The notes beneath the pieces were generated by a model. That model was not told the origin of the DNA. It did no database searches and worked only from the letters and a program-made list of their open reading frames with translations. Shown here piece after piece: positions 8,423 to 17,606 of a stretch of 64,000 bases of DNA (position 1 is its first letter; each line of letters starts with the position of its first letter). The stretch spans positions 1,736,001 through 1,800,000 of the forward strand of contig NZ_VFOZ01000001.1 in NCBI RefSeq assembly GCF_006716425.1, read 5' to 3'. Origin of the DNA: Actinoallomurus bryophytorum (GTDB taxonomy: Bacteria > Actinomycetota > Actinomycetes > Streptosporangiales > Streptosporangiaceae). The translations under genes and the position numbers were made by a program.

Positions 8423-9081
8423 GTGGAGCGAGCGGAGACGCCGGACGAGGCGGTCGTCCACGTCGTCGTGGTCGACGACGAGCCGATGGTGTGCGAGTTC
8501 CTGCGGACCATCCTGTCCTCCACCGGGCAGGTCGTCGTCGACGCGGTGGCCTGCGACGGTGCCGCGGGGGCCGAGGCCGCCGTACGCCACCGGCCGGACG
8601 TCGTCCTGATGGACCTGCGCATGCCCGGCGTGGACGGAGTGACCGCGACCGCCGAGATCCGCGCGCTCCCGCGCCCACCGCCGTCGTGGCGATGACGACG
8701 TTCGACACCGACGAGCATGTCCTCACCGCGCTCGACGCGGGCGCGAGCGGGTACCTCCTCAAGACCGCGCCGCCGTCCCGGCTGATCCCGTTCGTCCTGG
8801 CGGCCGCGGCGGGCGCGTCGGTGCTGTCGCCCGAGGCGGTCCAGCACCTGCGCGACCATCGCTCCGCCGCGCCGGACCCGGAAATCGACGCGCTCACCCC
8901 ACGCGAACGCGAGGTGCTGGCGCTTCTGGGCGAGGGACGATCCAACGCCGACATCGCGGCGCGGCTCTACCTGAGCGAGGGCACGGTCAAGGGCCATGTC
9001 TCCCGGCTGATGGCGATCCTCGGCTGCCAGAACCGCACCCAGCTCGCGCTGCGGGCGGCGCGGCACGGAGGTCAGCCGTAG
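8423..9081 (+). pseudogene. LuxR/NarL-type response regulator with a frameshift
   Basis: The receiver domain starts near the GTG at 8423 and reads HVVVVDDEPMV with the phosphoacceptor Asp in DVVLMDLRMPG. In this frame translation ends at a TGA near 8695. The rest of the receiver (APTAVVAMTTFDTDEHVLTA) and a complete LuxR helix-turn-helix (LTPREREVLALLGEGRSN onward) continue in another frame to 9081. A single base change in the GC run at 8665-8675 explains the break. With the adjacent kinase also broken, the system is probably dead, unless both lesions are sequence errors. Confidence 0.75.
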
Positions 9082-9506
9082 GTGCTCCGCCAGGCGCGGC
9101 ACCGACCCGTGAACGCGCTCAGGTGACGGGTGGTGAAGTCGCCCGGCGACCAGTCCACCGGCAGCGCCGCCGTACCGTCGCGGGTGAGGTAGGCCCATCC
9201 CTGACGGCCGTCCACGAGCGTGAGGCGTTCGAGGGCGTAGAAGTCGTCCTCGTACGCGTCGATGACGCGCCACTCCGCGGCGGTCAGCCCGGAGATCAGG
9301 ACCCCGCCGGCGGCCCCCTCGCCGGGCACGAGGACCGGATAGACGCGCCCGTCCAGCGCGGCGACGCGCCACCCCTCGACGATCCCCGGCGAGTGCTCCG
9401 GAACCCGCCCGAGCAGCGCTTCGAGGACACCGGGAAACCGCAGGGTGCCGTACGCGAACAGGGCCGCGGGTGCCTCCGGCAGCCGGTGCGGCGTCGTCTG
9501 TGCCAT
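9072..9506 (-). CDS. Gamma-glutamylcyclotransferase (AIG2-like) family protein
   Basis: 144-aa AIG2-like protein. The YGTL motif (FAYGTLRFPGVLEALLG) forms the substrate pocket, and the catalytic acid lies in AYEDDFYALE. Family members cleave gamma-glutamyl-amine or -peptide bonds to release 5-oxoproline. The ATG at 9506 is preferred over 9542 for length. The gene runs into the response-regulator remnant tail to tail with a 10-nt overlap. The substrate cannot be assigned. Confidence 0.88.
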   Translation of the reverse strand: MAQTTPHRLPEAPAALFAYGTLRFPGVLEALLGRVPEHSPGIVEGWRVAALDGRVYPVLVPGEGAAGGVLISGLTAAEWRVIDAYEDDFYALERLTLVDGRQGWAYLTRDGTAALPVDWSPGDFTTRHLSAFTGRCRAWRSTYG

Positions 9507-9694
9507 GGAACACCTCCCCGCGTCACCGTAGCGGCGCCTCACGAGGTGCTCCGCGCCATGGGCGTGCCGTTCCGTCCCACGATCCGGCAGCCTGTGCCAA
9601 CCAGAGCCCAGTGAACGACGTCTTCATAATCGACATCATCATTCGGGGACGGTGCCCCCCGCCGCACCTCTCCCCCATTCATCGGGGAGTCATC

Positions 9695-10102
9695 ATGCGG
9701 ATCACCAAACTGCTCGCGACCGGCGGCGCGGCCGTCCTCGCGGGCACGGCGCTCGTCGCGAGCACCGGCGCCGCCACGGCCGGCACGACCGCCACGGCCG
9801 TCGCGGCGGGCGAGAGCAGGCAGCTCGCCTCGGCCACGGTCGGTACCGACCTGACCGTGACGGTACGCGCCCAGCGGACCGGAGAATCCAGCGCCAACGT
9901 CTATCTCGCGTTCTCCAGCCACGGCTCGCAGTGGAGCGAACGCGTACCCGGCGACTGGTTCTGGTACCCGCTGACCGGCCAGGGCGCGGTGTGCGAGTTC
10001 GGCGTCACCAGCCTGCCGGGCACCAAGCCGGTCGTCGGCCTCAGCCTGCTCATCACCCCCTCGATCGGCTGTTCGGACACGTTGCACTACACGGTGGGGT
10101 GA
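9695..10102 (+). CDS. Secreted hypothetical protein
   Basis: 135-aa protein with a clear Sec signal peptide: basic start (MRITK), hydrophobic core, and a likely cleavage after the Ala-rich stretch near residues 26-30. The mature part has two Cys residues (in GAVCEFGV and SIGCSDTL), probably forming a disulfide, and an Ig-like beta-rich character. GGGGAG lies just upstream of the ATG at 9695. No family recognised; an extracellular role is inferred from the signal peptide. Confidence 0.8.
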   Translation: MRITKLLATGGAAVLAGTALVASTGAATAGTTATAVAAGESRQLASATVGTDLTVTVRAQRTGESSANVYLAFSSHGSQWSERVPGDWFWYPLTGQGAVCEFGVTSLPGTKPVVGLSLLITPSIGCSDTLHYTVG

Positions 10103-10153
10103 CGGGCCGGATAATCGGTCTGTTTTGTCCGGCCCTGATGGCATGCTTAACAG

Positions 10154-13030
10154 GTGCCGACTCAGCAGGGGATCAGTGCCGTCATGGTCGGCCGAGCCGA
10201 CGAGCTGGTTTTTCTGGACTCGGCTCTACGCTCCACTCCGACCGCGTTGCTGGTCGGCGGTGAGGCGGGTGTCGGCAAGACCCGGCTGATCAATGAGTTC
10301 CTCGAGACCGCGCAGGGCCGGTCCGGTTCGCCGGGCCTGCGCGTGCTCGTCGGGGGATGCCTGCAGATCAGCTCCGAGGGCCTTCCGTTCGCGCCCTTCA
10401 GTGCCGTGCTCCGCCGTCTCGTGCGCGAGATCGGCGTGGAGGGCGTGACGGCCCTGCTGCCCGGCGGCAGTCCGGGCAGCCTGGCCCGGCTGCTGCCGGA
10501 GTTCGGCGAGCCGGACACCGAGAGTGCCACCACCGAGGCGCGCACCCGCCTGTTCGACCACGTGCTGCTGCTGTTCGAGCGGCTGACCGAGGAGACGCCC
10601 GCCGTCCTGGTGATCGAGGACGCGCACTGGGCCGAGCGGTCAACCCGTGACCTGCTCAGCTATCTGATCCGCAACCTCCCGCCGGGCCTGCTCGTGATCG
10701 TCACCTACCGTTCGGACGAGCTGCATCGCAGCCATCCCCTGCGGCCGCTGCTCGCCGAGCTCGACCGGGCCGACTGGGTGCGCCGGCTCGACCTGGACCG
10801 GTTGCCGCGCCGCGCCGTCGCCGAGCAGGCGCGCGGCATCCTGGGCCGCGACTCCGATGCCGCCCTCCTCGACGAGATCTACGAACGCAGCGAGGGCAAC
10901 CCGCTCTTCGTCGAGGCCCTGCTCGGCCGCGACGGCGAGATCAACTGCGAGCTGCCCGAGTCCCTGCGGGACCTGATCCTCGGCAGCGTCCAGCGGCTGC
11001 CCGAGGAGACCCAGGAGATGCTGCGGGTGGCCAGCGCCGGCGGCGACCGGGTCGAGCACGCGTTGCTCGCCGCCGTCAGCGGGCTGGACGACACCGGGCT
11101 GTCCCGGGTGCTGCGGCCCGCCGTGGCCGCCAACGTCCTGGTCGTGGACGGTGACGCCTACGGCTTCCGGCACGCCCTGATGCGCGAGGCGGTCCACGGC
11201 GACCTGCTTCCCGGCGAGCACACACGCACGCACACGCGGTTCGCCGAGGCGCTGGAGGCCGACCCGACTCTGGTGCCGCCGGGACGTGCCGCCGCCGAGC
11301 TGGCCCACCACTGGTACTCCGCGCACGACACCACCTGGGCGCTGGTCAGTGCCTGGCAGGCGGCGCAGGTCGCCAAGGAGGCGACCGCCTACACCGAGTG
11401 GCTGCGGATGATCGACCGGGTCCTCACCCTGTGGGACCGGGTGCCGGACGCGGCCGAGCGCATCGGCGCCGAGCACACCGACGTGCTCGAGAAGGCCATC
11501 GAGGCCGCCGACCTTGCCGGTGAGACCGAGCGCGGTGTGGCGTTCGCGAAAGTGGCGCTCAAGGAGATCAGCGACCCGATCCGCGCGGCCGGCGTGCTCG
11601 AGCAGCGCGGCCGGCTGAAGATCCGCCTCGGCCACCGCACCGCCCTGGACGATCTGCGTGAGGCGGCTCGCCTGGTGCCGGCCGACCCGCCCAGCGTCCC
11701 CCGCGCACGCGTGCTCTCCACCCTCGCCCAGCACCTCTACCTGCTGCCGAACGGCACGGACGAGGCGCGTGCGCTGGCCACGGAGGCTCTCGGCGTGGCT
11801 CGCGAGGCCGGTGACGCGACCGTCGAGGCACACGCGCTGACCACGCTCGCCGGCTGCGACTTCGTCGAGACCGACGCCGAGCGTCACCTCGCCGTCCTGG
11901 CCGAGGCCGCGGAGGTCTACCGCCGCGGCGCCGACGACTCGGCGATGCTGCGCGTGGCGACCAACGAGTCCCACATCCTGGAGAGCATCGGCGAGCACGA
12001 GCGCGCCATCGAGGCGGCGCAGCGCGGCATCTCCCTCGCGGGCAAGCACGGCCAGGCTCGCACGTCGGGGGCGTTCCTCACGATCAACCTGACCGAGCCG
12101 CTGCAGGCGCTCGGGCGCTGGGACGAGGTCCTGGAGATGACCGAGCACGCGCTCGAGCTCTCCCCGCCGCCGCTCACCCGCGCCTCGCTCCACCACGCGC
12201 TGGGCGACATCGCGCTGGCCCGTGGTGATCTCACCGGCGCGGCACGGGCCATCGCCGCACTCGACGCCGTACTCGCGCCGACGTTCTCCCGCACGCAGGA
12301 GCTCTTCCCCTTCGTACGGCTCCGGCTCGACCTACGGGTCGCCGAGGGTGACCTCACCGGCGCGCTCGACGTCGTCGAGCTCGTGGTCGGCGAGCTGCAT
12401 CCGTCGGTCAGCACCCGCTACGGCTGGCCGCTGATGGCCTCCGCCGCACACGCCTGCGCCGAGGTCCCCGGCGAACGCTCGGCCGGGCTGCTGGGCCGCC
12501 TGCGCGACGAGGCGGAGAAGATGCCCGCCAACGGCCGCCCGCAGCGTGCCCAGCGACTCGTGTTCGAGGCGGAGGCCGACCGCGCCTCGGGCGACGCCGG
12601 CCAGGCGCAGTGGGACGAGGTCGCGGCCGCGTGGGACGACCTGTGCCAGCCTCATCCGCTGGCGTACGCGCTGTGGCGGGCCGCGAGCAGCTCGGCCGAC
12701 CGCGAGGCGGCGGCGATACGCCTGCGGCGCGCCGCCGAGCTCGCCGACCGCCTGGGCGCCCGGCCGCTGCGCGAGTGGATCGAGGCGTCCGCGCGGCGGG
12801 CCCGCGTCCCGCTCGGCGGGGTGGCCGGCGGTCACTCGCTCGGGCTGACCCCGCGCGAGCTGGAGGTGCTCCGCCTCGTGGCGGACGGCCGCAGCAACCG
12901 CGAGATCGCCGGGGAGCTCTTCATCTCGGCCAAGACCGCCAGCGTGCACGTCTCCAACATCCTGGCCAAGCTCGAGGTGGCCAGCCGGGGCGAGGCCGCA
13001 GCGACGGCGCACCGCCTGGGCCTCGTCTGA
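10154..13030 (+). CDS. Large ATP-binding LuxR-family (LAL) regulator, copy 1
   Basis: 958-aa regulator of the MalT-like LAL class. An N-terminal AAA/STAND ATPase has Walker [10 protein letters not shown] (residues 35-43) and Walker [11 protein letters not shown] (151-160). The middle is helical TPR-like repeats. The C-terminus carries a LuxR helix-turn-helix ([18 protein letters not shown] through [13 protein letters not shown]). In actinomycetes such proteins often activate secondary-metabolite or sugar genes. The GTG at 10154 is chosen: CATGCT stands 6 nt upstream, and no Shine-Dalgarno is present, so it looks leaderless. Clearly paralogous to the gene at 14087-16969. Confidence 0.93.
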   Translation: MPTQQGISAVMVGRADELVFLDSALRSTPTALLVGGEAGVGKTRLINEFLETAQGRSGSPGLRVLVGGCLQISSEGLPFAPFSAVLRRLVREIGVEGVTALLPGGSPGSLARLLPEFGEPDTESATTEARTRLFDHVLLLFERLTEETPAVLVIEDAHWAERSTRDLLSYLIRNLPPGLLVIVTYRSDELHRSHPLRPLLAELDRADWVRRLDLDRLPRRAVAEQARGILGRDSDAALLDEIYERSEGNPLFVEALLGRDGEINCELPESLRDLILGSVQRLPEETQEMLRVASAGGDRVEHALLAAVSGLDDTGLSRVLRPAVAANVLVVDGDAYGFRHALMREAVHGDLLPGEHTRTHTRFAEALEADPTLVPPGRAAAELAHHWYSAHDTTWALVSAWQAAQVAKEATAYTEWLRMIDRVLTLWDRVPDAAERIGAEHTDVLEKAIEAADLAGETERGVAFAKVALKEISDPIRAAGVLEQRGRLKIRLGHRTALDDLREAARLVPADPPSVPRARVLSTLAQHLYLLPNGTDEARALATEALGVAREAGDATVEAHALTTLAGCDFVETDAERHLAVLAEAAEVYRRGADDSAMLRVATNESHILESIGEHERAIEAAQRGISLAGKHGQARTSGAFLTINLTEPLQALGRWDEVLEMTEHALELSPPPLTRASLHHALGDIALARGDLTGAARAIAALDAVLAPTFSRTQELFPFVRLRLDLRVAEGDLTGALDVVELVVGELHPSVSTRYGWPLMASAAHACAEVPGERSAGLLGRLRDEAEKMPANGRPQRAQRLVFEAEADRASGDAGQAQWDEVAAAWDDLCQPHPLAYALWRAASSSADREAAAIRLRRAAELADRLGARPLREWIEASARRARVPLGGVAGGHSLGLTPRELEVLRLVADGRSNREIAGELFISAKTASVHVSNILAKLEVASRGEAAATAHRLGLV

Positions 13031-13163
13031 GAACCCTTTGCCGACCCCGGCCGGTAAGCCGTGGGCGCGGTACCGAGCACGGTTCAGGCCTGGGCGTACA
13101 TCGGTGGGTCGTCGAACAAAGTGTCGCGCTGTCGCACTGGTTCCGCGGACTCCGCATCCGATA

Positions 13164-13613
13164 TCAGCGGTAGCGGTCGGGGATGATCAGACCGGGTCGC
13201 TCGTCGTCCCAGGCCATCGAGGTCATCTTCCAGCCATGCGGTGTCAGGATGAACTGGGTGGAGATGACGCCTTCCGCCGCGAAAGCCGCTCCATTCATCG
13301 TCCCACGCTTCCCGTAAGTGCTCATGCGATGCGCGACGTTGCCAAAGATCTCGGTGATGTGGCCGATCTCGAACTCTGCGAATGACGTGAGCTCTCCGGA
13401 ATCGATCATCTTTTGACGCGGCTCGATGAATTCATCGACATTCGAGATCTCCGGCACCTCGGTGGAGTTCTTGATTAACTTCCCTCCGTCGATGAACAAA
13501 CCGTAGAGCTTGGTGTAGTCCGGCATCGCTCCGGGCTCGAAGGAGACCGCCGCAAAGAAGTCCGTCACCAGCCGCTCCAGATTCGCGTCGGTGTCGGTTG
13601 TCCCATCGTCCAA
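13164..13613 (-). CDS. NTF2/SnoaL-like family protein
   Basis: 149-aa protein with the cone-shaped NTF2-like fold: an early helix (LERLVTDFFAAVSFEPG), YTKLYGLFIDGGKLI and a C-terminal beta-sheet ending in HGWKMTSMAWDDERPG. The TTG at 13613 sits 8 nt after AAGGAGG and is preferred over the upstream TTG at 13640. Base composition is clearly lower in GC than its neighbours, suggesting acquisition. The family includes ketosteroid isomerases, polyketide cyclases and small stress proteins; no specific role can be given. It lies convergent with LAL copy 1. Confidence 0.75.
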   Translation of the reverse strand: MDDGTTDTDANLERLVTDFFAAVSFEPGAMPDYTKLYGLFIDGGKLIKNSTEVPEISNVDEFIEPRQKMIDSGELTSFAEFEIGHITEIFGNVAHRMSTYGKRGTMNGAAFAAEGVISTQFILTPHGWKMTSMAWDDERPGLIIPDRYR

Positions 13614-13903
13614 GATCCTCACCCTCCTTGTCGCGAGCAAGGACGGCGGCCGTGCCGCAAGTCGTCCTCGATGCGGGGTCGGTCATCGGCGGCGACCGCG
13701 CGGATGCCGGTCCCGGTGCCGTAGACGTCGAAATAACAGTAACCGTCCGAACAGCATTCAAAGATCATTTTGTTGGGAGTTCTTAGGGGCGCTTAGGCGC
13801 GGCGCCGGCCGGACCGGTACGGGAGATAGGGCACACGCCGGATGTGGGGGCACCCGCCTTACGGCGAATGTGAATGGTGTCAGGAACAACACAGGAGGAC
13901 ACC

Positions 13904-14059
13904 ATGCATCCCGAGATCATCCAAGCGCTCATGGCCGAGCGCGTCCGGCAGAGCCACGCGGACGCCGTGACCCACCGGCGGGACCGCGTACGCCGTCCCC
14001 GGCTCTGGCTGTCCCGCTACCCGCGACCGCGTGCGGCATGGACGACCCGAACGGTATGA
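13904..14059 (+). CDS. 51-aa small protein upstream of LAL copy 2
   Basis: Short basic protein starting MHPEIIQALMAERVRQSHAD. The ATG at 13904 follows a near-perfect ribosome binding site (ACAGGAGGACACC). The amphipathic N-terminal helix and Arg-rich tail resemble small actinobacterial proteins of unknown role. It ends 7 nt before a possible start of the LAL regulator, so it may be a leader or co-expressed gene. Confidence 0.75.
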   Translation: MHPEIIQALMAERVRQSHADAVTHRRDRVRRPRLWLSRYPRPRAAWTTRTV

Positions 14060-14086
14060 GGCGCCATGCCTGTCATGCTGGGAGGC

Positions 14087-16969
14087 GTGCGCGCACATGA
14101 GGTGAGCCCCGCCTTCGTCGGCCGCGAGCCCGAGCTCTCGACGCTCACCGACGCCTTCGGACGCGCCCGTAACGGCACTCCCGGGGCCGTTCTTCTCGGC
14201 GGCGAGGCCGGCGGTGGCAAGACACGGGTGGTCGGCGAGTTCGCCGAGCGCGCGCAAAAGGACGCGCTCGTGCTGGCCGGCGGCTGCCTCGAACTCAGCA
14301 CGGCCGGCTTCCCGTACGCGCCGTTCACCGCGGCGCTGCGGCAGCTCGTACGGGAGGCCGGCGCCGCGGAGATCGCCACACTGATGCCCCGCGACGGCGC
14401 CCGCGACCTGGCGCGGCTGCTCCCGGAGTTCGGGGAGCCGCCCGCCGACCGCGACCCGGACAGCGCGCGTGCCCGGCTGTTCGAGCAGATGCTCGTGCTG
14501 CTCGAACACCTCGCCGAACGCCGCCCTCTGGTCCTGGTCATCGAGGACGCGCACTGGGCCGACCGGTCCACCCGCGACCTGCTGATCTTCCTCCTCCGCA
14601 ACCTGCGGCACACCGCCGTCCTCGTGGTCATCACGTTCCGATCCGACGAGCTGCACCGCGGCCATCCGATGCGGTCGGTCATCGCCGAGCTCGAGCGGAT
14701 CGAAGGGGTCGTACGCATCGACCTGCCGCGCCTGACGCGCGCCGAGACGGCCGGGCAGCTCGCCGGCATCCTCGGCCGCGTCCCCGAGCAGCGGCTCATC
14801 GACATGGTCTACGAGCGCAGTTCCGGCATCCCGCTGCTCGTCGAGGCGACCGCCGACCATCCCACGGCCGGCATGCCGCAGTCCGTACGCGACCTGGTCC
14901 TCGTCGGCGTGAACCAGCTGTCCGAGGACACCCAGGACCTGTTGCGCCTGGCCAGCACCGGCGGGGTGCGGTTCGGGCACGCGGTGCTGTCGGAGGTCTC
15001 CGGTCTGGGCGACACGGCGCTGGCATCGGCACTCCGCCCGGCCGTGGACGCGAACGTGCTCGTCGCCGACGAGGAGGCCTACGCGTTCCGGCACGCCCTG
15101 ATCTGGGAGGCGATCCACGACGACCTGCTGCCCGGCGAGCACGGCCGGGCCCACCGGCGGTTCGCCGAGGCGCTCGAGGCCGACCCGTCGCGGAGCCTGG
15201 CCGGGCGCCCCGCCGTGGAGATCACCATGCACTGGGTGCGGGCCCACGACCACGAGCGCGCGCTGCCCTCGGCCTGGAAGGCGGCCGCCGAGTCGGCCTC
15301 GGCGTTCGCGTACGCCGAGCAGCTGCAGCTGCTCGAACGCGTTCTGGAGCTGTGGGACCGGGTGCCCGACGCCGAGGCGCGGATCGGCGAGGACCACGTC
15401 AACGTCTTGCGCCGGGCCGCACAGGCCGCCGGCGCCTGCGGCGAGCCGGAACGCGGCCTGGCGTTCGTACGCGCCGCGCTCGCCGAGGTCGACGAGAAGA
15501 CCGACCCCGAACGCGTCGCGCTGCTGCTCCGGCGGCGGGCCGCGCTCACCTACGTTCTCGGCCGCACGGGTGGCGTGGAGGACCTGCGCCGAGCGGAGCG
15601 GCTCGTACCCGAGGCCTCGGTCGTCCGCGCCGAGGTGCTGGCGCCGCTGGGCCGTACGCTCATGCTCCTCGGCCGGCATGACGAGGCGCGCCCGATCAGC
15701 GAGGAGACCCTGGCCCTGGCCGACCGCTTCGGCGACGACTGCACGGCCGCGGACGCGCTGAACAACCTGGCCATCGGCGAGGGGGTCGACGGCCGCTTCG
15801 CCGAGGGGCTGGACCGGCTGCGCGTCGCCCTCGCCCGTGCCGAACGCGCCGGGGACGGCGACACGAGGCTCCGGTCGCTGGTCAACATGTCCGACTCACT
15901 CGAGGCGACCGGCGAGTCCGAGGCGGCGATCGAGATCGCCCAGCAGGGGGTCACGCTGGCCGAGGCGCTCGGCCTGGCCCGTACCAAGGGAAACTTCGCG
16001 GCGAACAACCTGACCGAGGGGCAGATCTCGCTGGGGCACTGGGATGACGCGATCGGGACGTTCGAACGGATCATGGAGCTCTCGCCGACGCCGGGCCTGC
16101 GCGGCCAGCATCTGCTGAACCGCGGCGCGATCGCCGTCGCCCGCGGTGAGACCGAGGTCGCCACCAGGACCGTCGACGAGCTTCAGGCGCTGTACGCGGC
16201 GGACGACCCGTACCCGCAGCAGGTGCTCCCGCTGGCCAGTCTGGTCATCGAGTGGCGGCTCGCCGAGGGCGACGTCCCCGGCGCCATCGAGGCGACGCGG
16301 CATGCCATCACCGAACAGGAGCTGGACCGCGACGCCCGCCACACGTGGCCGATCCTGGTGGCCGGCATACGGGCGTGCATCGCCGGGCCGGACGACGCGG
16401 TCGCGGACAAGCTGCGTGCCATCGCCGCCGAGACGCCGGCGTACGGCTCGGTCATGGAGGCGCGGCGCGCGACCTTCGCCGCCGAGTCCGCACGGGCGGC
16501 CGGCGTCCTCGACCGGCCGGCGTGGGAGGCCGTGGTGAGCGCCTGGGACGAGCTGCGGCGCCCGTACCCGCTGGCGTACGCGCTGCTGAGGGCGGCTGAG
16601 GCCGCCGTCGCGGATGACGACCGTGACGAGGCGGCGGCGCTGCTGACCCGCGCGGTCGGACTGACCGGCCGCCTGGGCGCCCGGCCGCTGCGCGCCGAGA
16701 TCGACCTGCTGGCCCGGCGTACGCGGCTCACGGTGGGTGGGGGCGCGGCCTCCGGCGGTGCCGCCGGCCGGGCGGCCTTCGGCCTGACCGCGCGGGAGCA
16801 GGAGGTCCTGCGGCTGGTCGCCCTGGGCCGCAGCAACCGGGACATCGCCGAGGAGCTGTTCATCTCCGCCAAGACGGCCAGCGTGCACGTGTCCAACATC
16901 CTCGCCAAGCTGGGCGTGTCCAGCCGGGGAGAGGCCGCCGCCACCGCCCATCGCCTCCGTCTCACCTGA
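14087..16969 (+). CDS. Large ATP-binding LuxR-family (LAL) regulator, copy 2
   Basis: 960-aa paralogue of the gene at 10154. It has Walker A GGEAGGGKT, Walker [13 protein letters not shown], a long helical repeat region, and a C-terminal LuxR helix-turn-helix ([31 protein letters not shown]). Note that GGGK replaces GVGK in the P-loop; both fit the motif. An ATG at 14066 is in frame, but the GTG at 14087 gives an N-terminus colinear with copy 1 and has CATGCT 7 nt upstream, the same spacing as copy 1. The two probably arose by tandem duplication and may control different targets. Confidence 0.92.
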   Translation: MRAHEVSPAFVGREPELSTLTDAFGRARNGTPGAVLLGGEAGGGKTRVVGEFAERAQKDALVLAGGCLELSTAGFPYAPFTAALRQLVREAGAAEIATLMPRDGARDLARLLPEFGEPPADRDPDSARARLFEQMLVLLEHLAERRPLVLVIEDAHWADRSTRDLLIFLLRNLRHTAVLVVITFRSDELHRGHPMRSVIAELERIEGVVRIDLPRLTRAETAGQLAGILGRVPEQRLIDMVYERSSGIPLLVEATADHPTAGMPQSVRDLVLVGVNQLSEDTQDLLRLASTGGVRFGHAVLSEVSGLGDTALASALRPAVDANVLVADEEAYAFRHALIWEAIHDDLLPGEHGRAHRRFAEALEADPSRSLAGRPAVEITMHWVRAHDHERALPSAWKAAAESASAFAYAEQLQLLERVLELWDRVPDAEARIGEDHVNVLRRAAQAAGACGEPERGLAFVRAALAEVDEKTDPERVALLLRRRAALTYVLGRTGGVEDLRRAERLVPEASVVRAEVLAPLGRTLMLLGRHDEARPISEETLALADRFGDDCTAADALNNLAIGEGVDGRFAEGLDRLRVALARAERAGDGDTRLRSLVNMSDSLEATGESEAAIEIAQQGVTLAEALGLARTKGNFAANNLTEGQISLGHWDDAIGTFERIMELSPTPGLRGQHLLNRGAIAVARGETEVATRTVDELQALYAADDPYPQQVLPLASLVIEWRLAEGDVPGAIEATRHAITEQELDRDARHTWPILVAGIRACIAGPDDAVADKLRAIAAETPAYGSVMEARRATFAAESARAAGVLDRPAWEAVVSAWDELRRPYPLAYALLRAAEAAVADDDRDEAAALLTRAVGLTGRLGARPLRAEIDLLARRTRLTVGGGAASGGAAGRAAFGLTAREQEVLRLVALGRSNRDIAEELFISAKTASVHVSNILAKLGVSSRGEAAATAHRLRLT

Positions 16970-16999
16970 CCACGACCGGCACGGCCGCGGCGGTCAGGT
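16964..16999. terminator. Bidirectional terminator between convergent genes
   Basis: ACCTGACC (16964-16971) pairs with GGTCAGGT (16992-16999) around a GC-rich loop, overlapping the ends of the LAL copy 2 and CGNR genes, which converge here. No U-tract, as is usual in actinomycetes. Confidence 0.5.
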
Positions 17000-17554
17000 C
17001 GTGCTGCGGGTGTAGTGGCGGCGGGCCTTCGAGCGGTTGCCGCAGCGGCGCATGGAGCACCACTGCCGGTTCTGTGCCGGGGAACGGTCGGCGAAGCGGA
17101 CGCCGCAGTCGTCCGCCGCGCAGACGCCGATGCGTTCGCCGCCGGTGAGCAGGTCGATCGCGTCCAGCGCGACCCGGCCGAGCGCGGCGGCCACCGAGGG
17201 CTCCGGCGGCACGGCCACCGGCCGCGCGCCGTCCAGTGCCAGCCTGGGGCCGGTCGGCGCGTCAGCCGCCATCGCGTTGACCAGTGCCACCGCCACCGGA
17301 AGGGTGACTTCGCCTGCGAGCTCCTCCGCCGACGGCACTCCGGTCAGGGCGTCGATCGCGGCGCGGAGTCTCCGGGCCGCGCTCAGGGCGGCTTCGCCGA
17401 CGGCGTCCTCGCCGTGCGGGAGGTCCGCCTCCCGTAGCCACACGGCCAGGTCGGCGGGGGTTCGCAGCGTCTCACGGGGCGAGCGAGCGCGGTGGCGGAC
17501 GGTGTTGAGCAGGTCGATGCTCAACCGGCCGCCGTCCCACACCCAATCGCCCAT
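16994..17554 (-). CDS. CGNR zinc-finger (ABATE domain) regulator
   Basis: 186-aa protein. An N-terminal stress-response ABATE domain (GRLSIDLLNTVRHR onward) is followed by a C-terminal CGNR zinc finger: CAADDCGVRF, then WCSMRRCGNRSKARRH, with four Cys ligands. Such proteins are presumed DNA-binding regulators. Divergent from the alpha/beta hydrolase gene with a 52-bp gap containing a palindrome, so it probably controls that gene and itself. Confidence 0.9.
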   Translation of the reverse strand: MGDWVWDGGRLSIDLLNTVRHRARSPRETLRTPADLAVWLREADLPHGEDAVGEAALSAARRLRAAIDALTGVPSAEELAGEVTLPVAVALVNAMAADAPTGPRLALDGARPVAVPPEPSVAAALGRVALDAIDLLTGGERIGVCAADDCGVRFADRSPAQNRQWCSMRRCGNRSKARRHYTRSTT

Positions 17555-17568
17555 AACCCGATCATACG

Positions 17569-17602
17569 GTTAGGATGGCTTCTAACCAGATTAAGGGGTT
17601 AG
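17569..17602. promoter_or_regulatory. Candidate CGNR operator in the divergent promoter
   Basis: GGTTAG-N8-CTAACC is a perfect inverted repeat at 17569-17587, and a third GGTTAG follows at 17597-17602, only a few bases before the hydrolase ATG. The repeats occupy most of the 52-bp gap between the CGNR gene and the hydrolase. Binding by the CGNR protein is an inference from position. Confidence 0.5.
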
Positions 17603-17606
17603 AGAT

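Noticed and set aside
7339-9081. A single 580-aa protein spanning the kinase and regulator
   Set aside because: It mixes three reading frames' worth of domains; only pieces are protein-like, so two broken genes fit better.
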